Translations under genes and position numbers: made by a program | The notes under the pieces: generated by a model | Seen by the model: the letters and a program-made list of their open reading frames with translations, nothing else | Told to the model about the DNA's origin: nothing | Databases searched by the model: none | Shown here: positions 22,562 to 31,640 of the stretch, piece by piece | Position numbering within the stretch: position 1 is the first letter of the stretch | Layout: every line of letters starts with the position of its first letter | Source of the DNA: Oleiagrimonas sp036379395 | GTDB lineage: Bacteria > Pseudomonadota > Gammaproteobacteria > Xanthomonadales > Rhodanobacteraceae | Direction of reading: 5' to 3' | DNA: 54,841 nt | Assembly (NCBI GenBank): GCA_036379395.1 | Contig: DASVGR010000019.1 | Span: 1 to 54,841 of the forward strand

Positions 22562-24091
22562 TCAGGCGCGGCGTCGCTGGGAGCGTCCGACGTCGGCCTG
22601 CACGTGGCGGTAGGCCAGCGCCAGTCGCTGTGCGGCCGGCACCAGCATCGCTTCCGGCACGGCGGCGTAATGCAGCAACAACACGACGTGGTCCGGGCGG
22701 TGGCAATACCAGTCCTCGGCCGACTGCAGCAGCAAGCCCAGACGCAGCGCTTCTTCGCGCAGCAGGCTCATCCAGGCGGCATCCAGTGACGGCAGATGCG
22801 CCAACACCTGCCCCGCCACGGCCTTGCCTTCGATGCGGATATCAGTCCCCAGCGCCTGCTGCAAGGCCTCGACAAGCATCTCGTGCTTGCGCAGCAACTG
22901 CTGGGTCAGGCGGCGCTGGCTGCGCCGGTATTCGCCGGCGGCCACATAGTTGGCCCAGGCATACTGGCGCAGCGCCAGGCCGTCGCGGTCGCTCAACGCC
23001 TTGAGCGCATGGAACTTGTCGCGCAACGCCGATGGCACCACGACACAGCTCATTTCCATGGCCGGATACACCGTGTGCGCAAAGCCGCTCATGTAATAAA
23101 TGACGCGCTCGTGACGATCCATGCTGGCCAGCGACGGCAACGTGCGCACGCCGTGGCGATGATCGCAATCGACATCTTCTTCCACGATCCAGGCCGGTTG
23201 CGCGTAGGCCCAGGCCAACAGCGCCTCGCGTCGCGCCTGCGACAGCGTTGCGCCGGTCGGCAGATGGCAGGTCGGCGCCACGTGCAAGACCCTGGCATTG
23301 ACCAGCACCTGCGCCTGCGCGGTGATGTCCAGGCCATCGCCGTCCAGCGCGCACGCTTCCACCCGCGCGCCAAGGGCACCAAATGCGCGCCGCACACCCG
23401 GATGACACGGATCTTCCACGCCCACGACCGTGCCTTCGTCCGCCAGCACGCGCGCGATGAGGTCGCGCGCCTGCTGTGCGCTGTTGACGATGAACACGTC
23501 GTCGATGTTGGTCACCACGCCGCGCTCGCGCAGCAGGTAATCCAGCAGGGCCTCACGCAACGGGCGCGCGCCGGCCACTTCCGGCGGATCGGTCGGCAGC
23601 GAATCCATGGCCTGGGTCAGCACCTGGCGCCACGCCTTGAGGCCGCGCACGTCGTAGCTGACGGCGCCATCGGTCAAATTGACGATGCCCACCACGTCGT
23701 CCAGCAATTCCCGCGGCAGGTCCGTCGGCGGCGCGCCATGCACGCGCCCGGCCAGACGCGAGGTCGGCACTTCGGGCGGTCGCGCCTCTTCGGCCTCGAC
23801 AGTCGCCCGTCCGGGGTTTCCTTCGGCATAGGCCGGCGCCAACCGTTCCGTCACCGGCACGGCATCGACGACATAGGTGCCTGAACCCACGCGGGTGGCG
23901 GTGTAGCCCTCGGCTTCCAGCTGCGCATACGCATGCAGGACGACCGTGCGTGACACGCCCAGCGCATCAGCCACGGTGCGCGTGCCCGGCAGGCGCTTGC
24001 CCGCGGCGAAGCGCCCTTCAACGATTTGTCGGCGCAACGTCGCGTACACCCGCGTGTACAACGGCCCTGCACCCTCCAATTTCAAAAGCAT
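22562..24091 (-). CDS. MocR-type GntR/aminotransferase regulator with altered PLP site
   Basis: A 509-residue regulator: an N-terminal GntR winged helix (about 11-75, R-L-P-G-T-R-T-V-A-D-A-L-G-V-S-R) fused to a fold-type I aminotransferase domain. Conserved aminotransferase parts remain (A-P-T-C-H-L-P-T-G-A-T at 272-282; V-E-E-D-V-D at 303-308). At the position of the PLP-binding lysine (F-S-K-T-L-F-P in typical MocR) it reads F-A-H-T-V-Y-P, with His339. The Arg that normally follows in L-R-L-G-Y is also replaced (Glu346). It may bind DNA without PLP. The ATG at 24091 has AGGAAG ahead; it is divergent from the TonB receptor gene. Confidence 0.88.
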   Translation of the reverse strand: MLLKLEGAGPLYTRVYATLRRQIVEGRFAAGKRLPGTRTVADALGVSRTVVLHAYAQLEAEGYTATRVGSGTYVVDAVPVTERLAPAYAEGNPGRATVEAEEARPPEVPTSRLAGRVHGAPPTDLPRELLDDVVGIVNLTDGAVSYDVRGLKAWRQVLTQAMDSLPTDPPEVAGARPLREALLDYLLRERGVVTNIDDVFIVNSAQQARDLIARVLADEGTVVGVEDPCHPGVRRAFGALGARVEACALDGDGLDITAQAQVLVNARVLHVAPTCHLPTGATLSQARREALLAWAYAQPAWIVEEDVDCDHRHGVRTLPSLASMDRHERVIYYMSGFAHTVYPAMEMSCVVVPSALRDKFHALKALSDRDGLALRQYAWANYVAAGEYRRSQRRLTQQLLRKHEMLVEALQQALGTDIRIEGKAVAGQVLAHLPSLDAAWMSLLREEALRLGLLLQSAEDWYCHRPDHVVLLLHYAAVPEAMLVPAAQRLALAYRHVQADVGRSQRRRA

Positions 24092-24139
24092 GTCGACTTC
24101 CTGGCGCGTGCCCCATGGGGATGGCCGCGCTCTTCTGGT

Positions 24140-24163
24140 GGCTGCACGCTTGCGCGTGCAGCC
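24140..24163 (-). promoter_or_regulatory. 10-bp perfect hairpin in the MocR gene leader
   Basis: GGCTGCACGC and GCGTGCAGCC flank a 4-base loop about 50 bp upstream of the MocR ATG. No T-run follows on either strand, so it is more likely a leader RNA structure or operator than a terminator. Confidence 0.45.
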
Positions 24164-24573
24164 AGTGACGATGCCCCTCCTTACATGCGCCAGTGTATAG
24201 AACCAAGTGTCACGACAGAACATGACTGACGACACCCGCACCGGGCGCAACAACACGTACTGGTATGCGACTTTTTCGTAAAACCGGTATCAATCCGGCG
24301 ACATGATAACGCAATCACCTGTTTTTGCGTTAAATATCCGTACCGGACCGCATGCGCGGCACCAAAGTGGTCTCTTCACCAACGTAAAAAAGTGGTTATT
24401 TACGCGTTCACGGCGCGACGCCACCCTAGATCGCGGAACGATCCCTCGTTAGTGCGTTCCGACGCGGTGTCTGGCATCCACGGATGCCACCTCACCTCCA
24501 CACACAGTCACCTTTGCCCGCCTTTCAACGGTTGCGCGACTCGCGGCCGCGGCGGGCTACTGGGGAGAAAAAC
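24164..24573 (+). promoter_or_regulatory. Divergent control region and leader of the TonB receptor
   Basis: The 482 bp between the MocR-like gene and the receptor hold no gene. Seen here: GGTAT direct repeats at 24262 and 24286, CCGGTA at 24285 mirrored by TACCGG at 24341, a 7-bp inverted repeat CGGAACG (24434-24440)/CGTTCCG (24455-24461), and GGCATCC-AC-GGATGCC at 24473-24488. GGGGAG at 24563 sets the receptor start. The repeats near 24262-24346 are candidate binding sites for the divergent regulator; the later ones could fold in the mRNA leader. Confidence 0.45.
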
Positions 24574-27500
24574 TTGAACAACGTGTCCCGCAACAAGTCG
24601 CTGCCGCGCCGCAGCTCGCTGGCCATCGCGCTGGCGCTGGGCCTGAGCGTTTCCGGCTTTGCCTTCGCGCAGTCCACCACCGGCACCATCTTCGGCAACG
24701 CCGGCGCCGCCGCTGGCGATACCGTGACGGTTTCGAGCAACAACGGTGTCGTGCGTACGGTCTCGGTCAATGGCCAGGGCCAGTACACCATCGCCAACCT
24801 GCCGCTGGGCATCTACACCGTGTCGTTGAAGAAAGACGGTTCGGTCATCAGCCAGCACAACAACATCACCATCCACGTGGGTGCCGGCACCCAGGTGAAC
24901 TTCTACGTCGGCGGCGCCAACGCCCAGAACCTGGGTGCGGTGCAGGTGAGCGCCAATGCGCTGCCGGCCATCGACGTCACCTCGGTCAGCTCGTCCACCG
25001 TGATCACGTCCCAGCAGCTGCAAAAGCTGCCGGTCGGCCGCAGCGCCGAAGCCATCGCGCTGCTGTCCCCTGGTGCAGTTGCCGGCAGTTCCTACTTCGG
25101 CAACGCCGTATCCTTCGGCGGTGCCGGCGTGACCGAGAACGCGTATTACGTCAACGGCTACAACACCGGCAAGCCGTATTCCAACATCGGCGGCTTCCAG
25201 CTACCGTACGGCGCCATTGCCCAGCAGCAGACCTACACCGGCGGCTACAGCGCCAAGTACGGTCGTTCCGACGGCGGCGTCATCAACCAGGTCGGCAAGC
25301 GCGGCACCAACCAGTGGCACTTCGGTGGCCAGATTGCCTGGTCCCCGCGTTCACTGGCTTCGGGCGGCAAGAGCACCTATTACCCGAACATAGCCATACC
25401 TGAAGGCATGACCCTGCCTCCGTCCAGCATCGCGACCGAAGGCAAGATCAACCGCTACCGCGGTGACAACAAGAGCTGGCAGACGATCTACTCGGCCTAT
25501 GCCGGCGGTCCCCTGATTCAGGACAAGCTGTTCGCGTTCGTCGCTGTCCAGACCGAGAACGATCAGAACACCAACGTCAGCAGCAACATCCCGCTGGTCA
25601 CCGACACGCATTCCAGCGAGCATTCGACCCAGATCTACGGCAAGATCGACTGGAACATCGATGCCAACAACATCCTCGAGCTGACCTCCCTGACCTCGGA
25701 TGATACGAACGGCAAGGGTGCGGTCTACAACTACAGCTACGACTCCTACAAGGACGGCTCGTTCCTGTACCCATCCGACGCCGCCGTCAACAACGCCAAG
25801 TTCCTGATCGCCAAGTACACCAGCTACATCGGCGACAACGCGACCTTGAATGTCACCTGGGGCCGTGGCCATTTCGAGAATTATTACGAGTACGGCACCA
25901 GTAGCAAACTGCCGTACATTTTGCTGCCTCAGTATCAGGATCCGGCCTACGGCGATCCGCACGCCAACTCGCAACCGCGCCTGTACAACGCTTCGCCGAA
26001 CGGCACCAACTCCACGCGCGGCCTGCGCGTCGACTTTACCTATCAGCTGGGCAACCACAAGCTGGGTATCGGCATCGACAACATGGAATACAACGCCGCC
26101 AACCAGGGCCAGCTGCCGACCGGCCCGGGCTACGCTTGGTTGTACCTGCCTGGTGATCCGAATACCCCGATTGCCCCGGACCTCGGTGTCGGCGCCCCGG
26201 GTGGTGACGGCTACTACGTGGCCAAGTACACCTTCGACGATTCGAGCAACATGTCGACGGAACAGAAGGCCTATTACATTCAGGACATCTGGAACGTCAC
26301 CGACAACTTGCAGTTGAATCTCGGCCTGCGCAACGACCACTTCACCAACAAGAACAACAAGGGCATCGCCTTCGTTGACGAGAAGAACCAGTGGGAGCCG
26401 CGTCTGGGCTTTTCTTGGGACGTAAACGGTGATTCGTCGCTGAAGATCTACGGCAACGCTGGCCGCTACTACCTGGCCCTTCCGAACTCGGTTGCCGTGC
26501 GTGCGGCCGATCCGTCGGTGTTCACCTACCAGTACTTCACCTACACCGGCATTGACGCCAACGGCGAGCCGACCGGCTTGAAGGAAGTCGGTGGCGTGGA
26601 CGGCGCCAAGGCACCAGGTCCGGTCTCCGGCAACAACGAGTACGGCACGGACAAGGATCCGCACACCGTCACCGCCAACGACCTCAAGGCGCAGTACCAG
26701 GACGAGTTCATCCTGGGCTTCGACAAGACCCTGGGTTCAAAGTGGGTGTACGGTGCCAAAGCCACATATCGTGAGCTGAAGGCCGCCATCGACGACGTGT
26801 GCGATCCGACCTCGCTGGCCAACAAGATGAAGGCCGACGGCTACAACGTCAGCGACTACGAAGTCGGCAACCCGGGCTGCCTGATCTTCAACCCGGGCCG
26901 TACCAACCACTTCTACGTCGCTCGCAAGGACGGCAACGGCTACGCCAACGTCGCCATGTCCACGTCCGACTGGGGCTTCAAGCAAGGTGCCAAGCGCAAG
27001 TACTACGGCCTGGATCTGTACTTGAGCCATCCGTTTGACGGCAAGTGGTCGATGCGTGTGGACTACCTGTTCTCGCGCAGCTGGGGCAACACCGAAGGTC
27101 AGGTGCGTTCGGACATCCGCCAGGATGACGTCTCCAAGACCGAAAACTGGGACAACTGGCAGATCATGGATCATTCCTATGGCCTGCTGCCGAACAATCG
27201 CCGCCACCAGTTCAAGGCCCGCGGCATGTACCAGATCACGCCGGAATGGCTGGTCTCGGGCACGTTGTCGATCCAGTCCGGTACGCCGCGTTCGTGCCTG
27301 GGTTACTACGGCGCCGACGAGACCAACCCGTACAACTACGGTTCCAGCTTCCATTGGTGCAATGGCGTACCGTCCGACCCGGGCGCCGCCGGCAGCACGC
27401 CGTGGACCAAACAGTTGAACCTGGGCGTGCGTTACACCCCGGCCTTCGCCGACCACAAGTTGGCATTCAAACTGAACGTGTTCAACGCGCTCAACGAGCA

Positions 27501-27624
27501 GAAGCCGATCCAGGTCAACCCGACGTACGAAGCTTCGGCTGGCGTGTTGTCCAACACCTACGGCATGGCCCAGTACTACGAAGCGCCACGCATGGTTCGC
27601 CTGTCGGTGTCCTACGACTACTGA
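24574..27624 (+). CDS. TonB-dependent receptor, Oar-like, with N-terminal carboxypeptidase-regulatory domain
   Basis: A 1016-residue outer-membrane protein. After a signal peptide (S-L-A-I-A-L-A-L-G-L-S-V-S-G-F-A-F-A) comes a CarboxypepD-regulatory-like beta domain (about 35-115), then a plug region (L-P-V-G-R-S-A-E-A-I-A-L-L-S-P-G) and a long beta-barrel ending in V-S-Y-D-Y, as expected for BAM insertion. This is the Oar/OmpA-related architecture common in Xanthomonadales, used for uptake of large or peptide substrates with TonB-ExbBD. I chose the TTG at 24574, six bases after GGGGAG; the ATG at 24484 would add residues ahead of the signal peptide. Substrate unknown. Confidence 0.9.
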   Translation: MNNVSRNKSLPRRSSLAIALALGLSVSGFAFAQSTTGTIFGNAGAAAGDTVTVSSNNGVVRTVSVNGQGQYTIANLPLGIYTVSLKKDGSVISQHNNITIHVGAGTQVNFYVGGANAQNLGAVQVSANALPAIDVTSVSSSTVITSQQLQKLPVGRSAEAIALLSPGAVAGSSYFGNAVSFGGAGVTENAYYVNGYNTGKPYSNIGGFQLPYGAIAQQQTYTGGYSAKYGRSDGGVINQVGKRGTNQWHFGGQIAWSPRSLASGGKSTYYPNIAIPEGMTLPPSSIATEGKINRYRGDNKSWQTIYSAYAGGPLIQDKLFAFVAVQTENDQNTNVSSNIPLVTDTHSSEHSTQIYGKIDWNIDANNILELTSLTSDDTNGKGAVYNYSYDSYKDGSFLYPSDAAVNNAKFLIAKYTSYIGDNATLNVTWGRGHFENYYEYGTSSKLPYILLPQYQDPAYGDPHANSQPRLYNASPNGTNSTRGLRVDFTYQLGNHKLGIGIDNMEYNAANQGQLPTGPGYAWLYLPGDPNTPIAPDLGVGAPGGDGYYVAKYTFDDSSNMSTEQKAYYIQDIWNVTDNLQLNLGLRNDHFTNKNNKGIAFVDEKNQWEPRLGFSWDVNGDSSLKIYGNAGRYYLALPNSVAVRAADPSVFTYQYFTYTGIDANGEPTGLKEVGGVDGAKAPGPVSGNNEYGTDKDPHTVTANDLKAQYQDEFILGFDKTLGSKWVYGAKATYRELKAAIDDVCDPTSLANKMKADGYNVSDYEVGNPGCLIFNPGRTNHFYVARKDGNGYANVAMSTSDWGFKQGAKRKYYGLDLYLSHPFDGKWSMRVDYLFSRSWGNTEGQVRSDIRQDDVSKTENWDNWQIMDHSYGLLPNNRRHQFKARGMYQITPEWLVSGTLSIQSGTPRSCLGYYGADETNPYNYGSSFHWCNGVPSDPGAAGSTPWTKQLNLGVRYTPAFADHKLAFKLNVFNALNEQKPIQVNPTYEASAGVLSNTYGMAQYYEAPRMVRLSVSYDY

Positions 27625-27721
27625 TGAGATACACGGACAGGGACGTCCAACCCCATAACAAAAATCGGGCGCGAGTGCGTATCCCCATACCCTCGCGCTT
27701 CACATGAAACTCCCCCACATA

Positions 27722-27754
27722 GGCCGCCAGCTTCCCACTGGTGGCCCTTTTTTT
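27722..27754 (+). terminator. Rho-independent terminator after the TonB receptor
   Basis: GGCCGCCAG pairs with CTGGTGGCC (one G-U pair) around a 7-base loop, followed by C and seven T. It ends the receptor transcript about 100 bp past its stop and separates it from the FAH gene. Confidence 0.9.
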
Positions 27755-27789
27755 GCCTGCCGCAACCACCCGCGCGCTATGCTCCGCGC

Positions 27790-28476
27790 ATGACTTATCT
27801 ATTCGATCCCCCCGCCATTGCCAGCCTGCCCGTCATGGGCGACGAGCGCCGTTTTCCGGTGCGCCGCATCTTCTGCATCGGACGCAATTACGCCGACCAC
27901 GCGCGCGAAATGGGCGCCACGGTCGAGCGCAGCCATCCGGTGTTTTTCACCAAGCCGACCGACGCGCTGGTGGCCGATGGCGGCGATGTGCCGTATCCGT
28001 CGGCGACCGGGCAGTTTCATCACGAAGTGGAAATGGTGGTCGCGCTGCGGCACGGTGGCCGCGACGTGGACGAAGCATCCGCGCAAGACCTCGTTTTCGG
28101 CTACGGCATCGGCCTGGACCTGACCCGCCGCGACCTGCAGGCCGCCGCCAAGAAACGCGGCCAGCCGTGGGACACGGCCAAGGGACTGGACCACGGCGCC
28201 CCGGTATCGGCCATCGTGCCAGCAAGCGTCGCACAACCTTCGCCCGCCACCACGCTGTCGCTGAGCGTCAACGGCCAGCTGCACCAGCAATCCACGCTGG
28301 ACGCCATGCTGTGGAGCGTGCCGGAAATCATCGCTGAGCTGTCCTGGCTGTTCGAGCTGAAACCCGGCGACCTCATCTTCACCGGCACGCCGGCCGGCGT
28401 CGGCCCGCTGGAACGCGGCGACCGGTTCCATGCCGAACTTGCCGGCATCGCCACGCTTGACGGCCGCATCGTGTGA
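27790..28476 (+). CDS. Fumarylacetoacetate hydrolase (FAH) family protein
   Basis: A 228-residue FAH-fold enzyme of the short acylpyruvase/fumarylpyruvate hydrolase type, which cleaves C-C bonds in 3-acylpyruvates or decarboxylates oxaloacetate. Metal ligands are visible as E-V-E (Glu79, Glu81) in H-H-E-V-E-M-V-V and Asp110 in G-I-G-L-D-L-T-R-R-D. G-R-N-Y-A-D-H-A-R-E-M and F-T-G-T-P-A-G-V-G are family hallmarks. It stands alone between the receptor terminator and mscL, so context does not narrow the substrate. Confidence 0.93.
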   Translation: MTYLFDPPAIASLPVMGDERRFPVRRIFCIGRNYADHAREMGATVERSHPVFFTKPTDALVADGGDVPYPSATGQFHHEVEMVVALRHGGRDVDEASAQDLVFGYGIGLDLTRRDLQAAAKKRGQPWDTAKGLDHGAPVSAIVPASVAQPSPATTLSLSVNGQLHQQSTLDAMLWSVPEIIAELSWLFELKPGDLIFTGTPAGVGPLERGDRFHAELAGIATLDGRIV

Positions 28477-28569
28477 CGTTCATGGCTTTTTCACACAATA
28501 TTCGCTTAGATAGGCGGCGGGGCGGCGCGTAAGCCGAAGGCTTCATCCAATACTCAGGGAAATCCAGCG

Positions 28570-28971
28570 ATGAGCATGTACAGCGAATTCAAGACTTTCA
28601 TCATGCGCGGCAACGTGATCGACATGGCCGTCGGCATCGTCATCGGCGCCGCGTTCAAGGACGTCGTCACCGCGCTGGTCAACGACATCATCATGCCGCC
28701 GATCGGCTGGGTCACCGGCGGCATCAATTTCAACCACCTCAAATGGGTGCTCAAGGCCGCCGGCGCCGACGGCAAGGGCGGCGTGGCGATCAGCTACGGC
28801 GCCTTCATCAACACCATCATCACGTTTCTCATCGTGTCGTTCGCCATCTTCATGATGATCAAGGTGATCAACAAGCTGCACAAGAAGGCCGAAGCCGCAC
28901 CGGCCGCACCGGCTGCCGACGTGGTCCTGCTGACCGAAATCCGCGATTTGCTGAAAAATCGCGCCGAGTAA
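28570..28971 (+). CDS. mscL: Large-conductance mechanosensitive channel
   Basis: A 133-residue MscL. The N-terminal amphipathic helix F-K-T-F-I-M-R-G-N-V-I-D-M-A-V-G-I-V-I-G-A-A-F leads into TM1 (pore-lining), followed by a periplasmic loop, TM2 (I-T-F-L-I-V-S-F-A-I-F-M-M-I) and a cytoplasmic helix ending L-T-E-I-R-D-L-L. The homopentamer opens on membrane tension to release solutes during hypo-osmotic shock. Length and order are normal. Confidence 0.97.
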   Translation: MSMYSEFKTFIMRGNVIDMAVGIVIGAAFKDVVTALVNDIIMPPIGWVTGGINFNHLKWVLKAAGADGKGGVAISYGAFINTIITFLIVSFAIFMMIKVINKLHKKAEAAPAAPAADVVLLTEIRDLLKNRAE

Positions 28972-29338
28972 GCCGCGCATTCCGGTTCCGGCGGCGCCTG
29001 CCGATGCCGTCCAACTGGACATCCAGGGAAAATCCATCGCGGAACTGAAAGTTTCCGGCCCCGTGAGGACGTGGACACGGCCATGAAAAAGGGCGTCATC
29101 GGCAGGCGCCGCCGGGACAGGTGGACGCCATTGGCTTGCCGCAGATGAGCCGTGCCGAAATGCAGCGTGTCCCGTAATTCCGGACATCCTTGACGCCCAG
29201 GTGGCGCACGAACGGCGCTTCGGCCACCAAGAGCCACGACTTGACTGTTGGCCGGAAACGACGCGCGTTCCTGCAGATGAACTCGCGCGTGGATGCCGCC
29301 ATGTACGCTGTACGCAACGAATTCGTCGAGGATTCTCC
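28972..29338 (+). other. Gene-free stretch with possible coding remnants
   Basis: No start-to-stop gene is convincing. One frame ends in M-N-S-R-V-D-A-A-M-Y-A-V-R-N-E-F-V-E-D-S-P and stops with a TGA that overlaps the YcaQ GTG. It is preceded by T-K-S-H-D-L-T-V-G-R-K-R-R-A-F-L-Q in the same frame, which reads like protein but has no proper start. A second short frame near 28990-29080 (L-D-I-Q-G-K-S-I-A-E-L-K) ends quickly. These could be decayed gene ends. Confidence 0.3.
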
Positions 29339-30538
29339 GTGAAACTGAGCCAACTCCAGGCACGCCGGATCGCTCTTGCTTCACAAGGTTTTGCCAAGAG
29401 CCGCCCCAAAACGGCAACCATGCGGCACGTCGCCGCCACCATCGCACGCCTCGGGCTGTTCCAGATCGACTCGGTCAACGTGTTGACCCGCGCACATTAC
29501 ATGCCGTTGTTTTCGCGTTTGGGGCCCTACGACAAAGAACTTCTGCATCGCGCTTCAGGCAAGGCGCCACGCAAACTGTTCGAATATTGGGCGCACGAGG
29601 CGGCATTGGTTGATGTCTCGCTGCATGCCGCGCTGCGTTTTCGCATGCAATCGGGCGAACGGATGTGGAGGTCAATGGAACGCGTCGCCCGCGAGCAACC
29701 CGCTCTGGTACAAAGCGTTTTCGACGAGATCCGTGAACGAGGCGCACTGACAGCCCGCGACATCAAACTTCACGATTCGGCGACGCCGAAGACGGAGTGG
29801 GGTTGGAACTGGTCCGCGGTCAAGAGTGCGCTGGAATATCTTTTCTACAAGGGTGAAATCACGTCCGCACGGCGCAACCAGTCTTTCGAACGCGTATACG
29901 ATCTGCCGGAACGCATCATCCCGTCGGCGATTTTGAAAGCTCCGGACCTCGACCCGGATCAGGCTCATCTGGCGTTGGTTCGTTTCGCCTCGCGCGCCCA
30001 TGGCGTTGGTTCGGAGAAATGCCTGCGCGACTACTTCAGGCTCCAGGCTGAGCCAACCCGGGCGGCGATACGACAACTCGTCGCGCAGGGCGAACTCATT
30101 CCGGTGACGGTCGACGGCTGGAACCGGCCCGCTTACGTGCATGCGGACGTCAAGATTCCCCGCAAGGTCCAGGCTCGCGCTCTGCTCAGTCCCTTCGACC
30201 CATTGATATTCGAGCGGCGGCGAACCGAAGCATTGTTCGATTTTCGCTACCGCATCGAAATCTACGTCCCCGAGCACAAACGGGTACACGGATACTACGT
30301 GCTGCCGTTCCTCCTGGGAGACCAGCTTGTGGCGCGGGTGGACCTGAAAGCGGATCGAGCGCGAAGCATGCTGATCGTCCGTTCGGCATGGGCCGAACAG
30401 AATGCGCCGGCACAAACGCCCGAGGAACTTGCCGAGGAGCTTGCCCTGATGGCGGCGTGGCTTGGGCTTGATGGCATCGAAGGCCCGAAAAACGGTGACC
30501 TGGCCGGGAAATTGAGTAAGGCTTTAACGCGCATGTAA
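29339..30538 (+). CDS. YcaQ/AlkZ family DNA glycosylase (winged-helix, crosslink repair)
   Basis: A 399-residue HTH_42-type protein. YcaQ and AlkZ are DNA glycosylases that remove bulky N7-alkylated bases and unhook interstrand crosslinks. The catalytic Q-phi-D/Q motif is seen as F-Q-I-D (Gln42, Asp44) in L-G-L-F-Q-I-D-S-V-N-V-L, followed by R-A-H-Y-M-P-L-F-S-R, and the C-terminal S-P-F-D-P-L-I-F-E-R-R-R...F-R-Y-R-I-E-I-Y-V matches well. The start is the GTG at 29339 with GAGGA seven bases upstream. Confidence 0.9.
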   Translation: MKLSQLQARRIALASQGFAKSRPKTATMRHVAATIARLGLFQIDSVNVLTRAHYMPLFSRLGPYDKELLHRASGKAPRKLFEYWAHEAALVDVSLHAALRFRMQSGERMWRSMERVAREQPALVQSVFDEIRERGALTARDIKLHDSATPKTEWGWNWSAVKSALEYLFYKGEITSARRNQSFERVYDLPERIIPSAILKAPDLDPDQAHLALVRFASRAHGVGSEKCLRDYFRLQAEPTRAAIRQLVAQGELIPVTVDGWNRPAYVHADVKIPRKVQARALLSPFDPLIFERRRTEALFDFRYRIEIYVPEHKRVHGYYVLPFLLGDQLVARVDLKADRARSMLIVRSAWAEQNAPAQTPEELAEELALMAAWLGLDGIEGPKNGDLAGKLSKALTRM

Positions 30539-30700
30539 ACCTAACTCCTTTATTCGAATTATCCACCCTTGTCGCCAATTATTCCATTGAGGCATTCCCT
30601 CAGCGGCATTCCGAGGCCGCAAATAGCCCACACATACCTCATAATGAATATACAACTCCTTTTGAATGACCCAAAAATCTAAACAAAGTCACCCCGTAGA

Positions 30701-31330
30701 TTAGAGGATAATGGAAACGCTTGACACGAATTCGATTACCATAACGGGATGAACATTGCCGATGTGCGCCTTCATGCCGAAGTGCCACTGGTTACCTTTC
30801 TTTGTCTGGTGCATCTCGGCATCACGATGCTTGCCCATGTTCTTCGTCGAGGGCGGCGCGGCAATGATCGTGGCGTCCACGATGGTGCCTTTCGACAGCG
30901 CCATGCCGTGCTGTTTCAGGTGCTCGCCCACCACCGCAAACAACCGGGCGGCCAAGCCGTGCCTCTCCAACAGGTACCTGAATTTGCACACCGTCGTCTC
31001 ATCGGGCGCCGCCTCCTGGCCTAGGTCGATGCCCACGAAACGATGCATAGCGGCCGAGTCGTACAACGCCTCTTCCACCGCCGGATCGGACAGCGCGTAC
31101 CACTGCTGCAGGAAGTGGATGCGCAGCATCCGCTCCGCGCCCACTGGACGACGACCGCCGCCCTTCGGCTCCTTCGGGTAGTACGGCTCAATGACCGCGC
31201 ACAGCGCCGTCCATGGTACCACTTGATCCATCTCTGCCAGAAATACATCGCACCGCGTGGGCTTGCGATGCCGCTCAAAGCCTGCGTCGTGCTGCATCGA
31301 CAAGCTCATCGGCTTGGAGGTCATCAGCAT
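30701..31330 (-). pseudogene. IS5-type transposase, C-terminally truncated
   Basis: A 209-codon frame that follows an IS5-family DDE transposase from its N-terminus (Q-H-D-A-G-F-E-R-H-R-K-P-T, then L-R-I-H-F-L-Q-Q-W-Y-A-L-S-D-P-A-V-E-E-A) through the first catalytic Asp (G-T-I-V-D-A-T-I-I-A-A-P) to W-H-F-G-M-K-A-H-I-G near 30760. The homology then breaks off and the last ~18 residues are unrelated. The second Asp and Glu are lost, so it cannot transpose. It abuts the orphan toxin tail at 31350 and probably cut that reading frame. Confidence 0.85.
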
Positions 31331-31349
31331 TGATCCGTCATCAGGTCAA

Positions 31350-31640
31350 ACTTCGACCGCAGGGTAAAATCGGAGTTTCCTTAGGGCATTTGCAATCTGC
31401 TTTGCCGAAACAGTAAAGCCCTTCCCGTCTACCGTGATAGTTGTGGTTGAGCTAGGATGTTGAAGCAGACGATTAACCGCACGCGTGCAGGCATCGTTTG
31501 CATCTCTAATCTGCCTCTTACTCCAGTTCGAATGATTGTCGTCCAAGGTACAGGTATAGCTCTTACTGTGCGCGCCTTCTTACATATACACCCATCGGGA
31601 TCGATATTTACGACAGGGGTTATTATTGACATATCAGAAT
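31350..31640 (-). pseudogene. Orphan RHS-toxin tail (third cassette), frameshifted and cut by an IS
   Basis: On the minus strand the first part reads P-V-V-N-I-D-P-D-G (31591-31620), the end of an RHS core. After a frame change, E-G-A-H-S-K-S-Y-T-C-T-L-D-D-N-H-S-N-W and R-Q-I-R-D-A-N-D-A-C-T-R-A-V-N-R-L follow, continuing to A-N-A-L-R-K-L, where the transposase region begins. The junction DNA resembles that of the intact RHS gene (33457-33486) with two bases missing. No start codon fits. It is a displaced C-terminal domain of unknown type. Confidence 0.6.

Noticed and set aside
25351..26664. Long minus-strand ORF opposite the TonB receptor
   Set aside because: It is an antisense shadow caused by high GC; the plus strand has clear receptor features.
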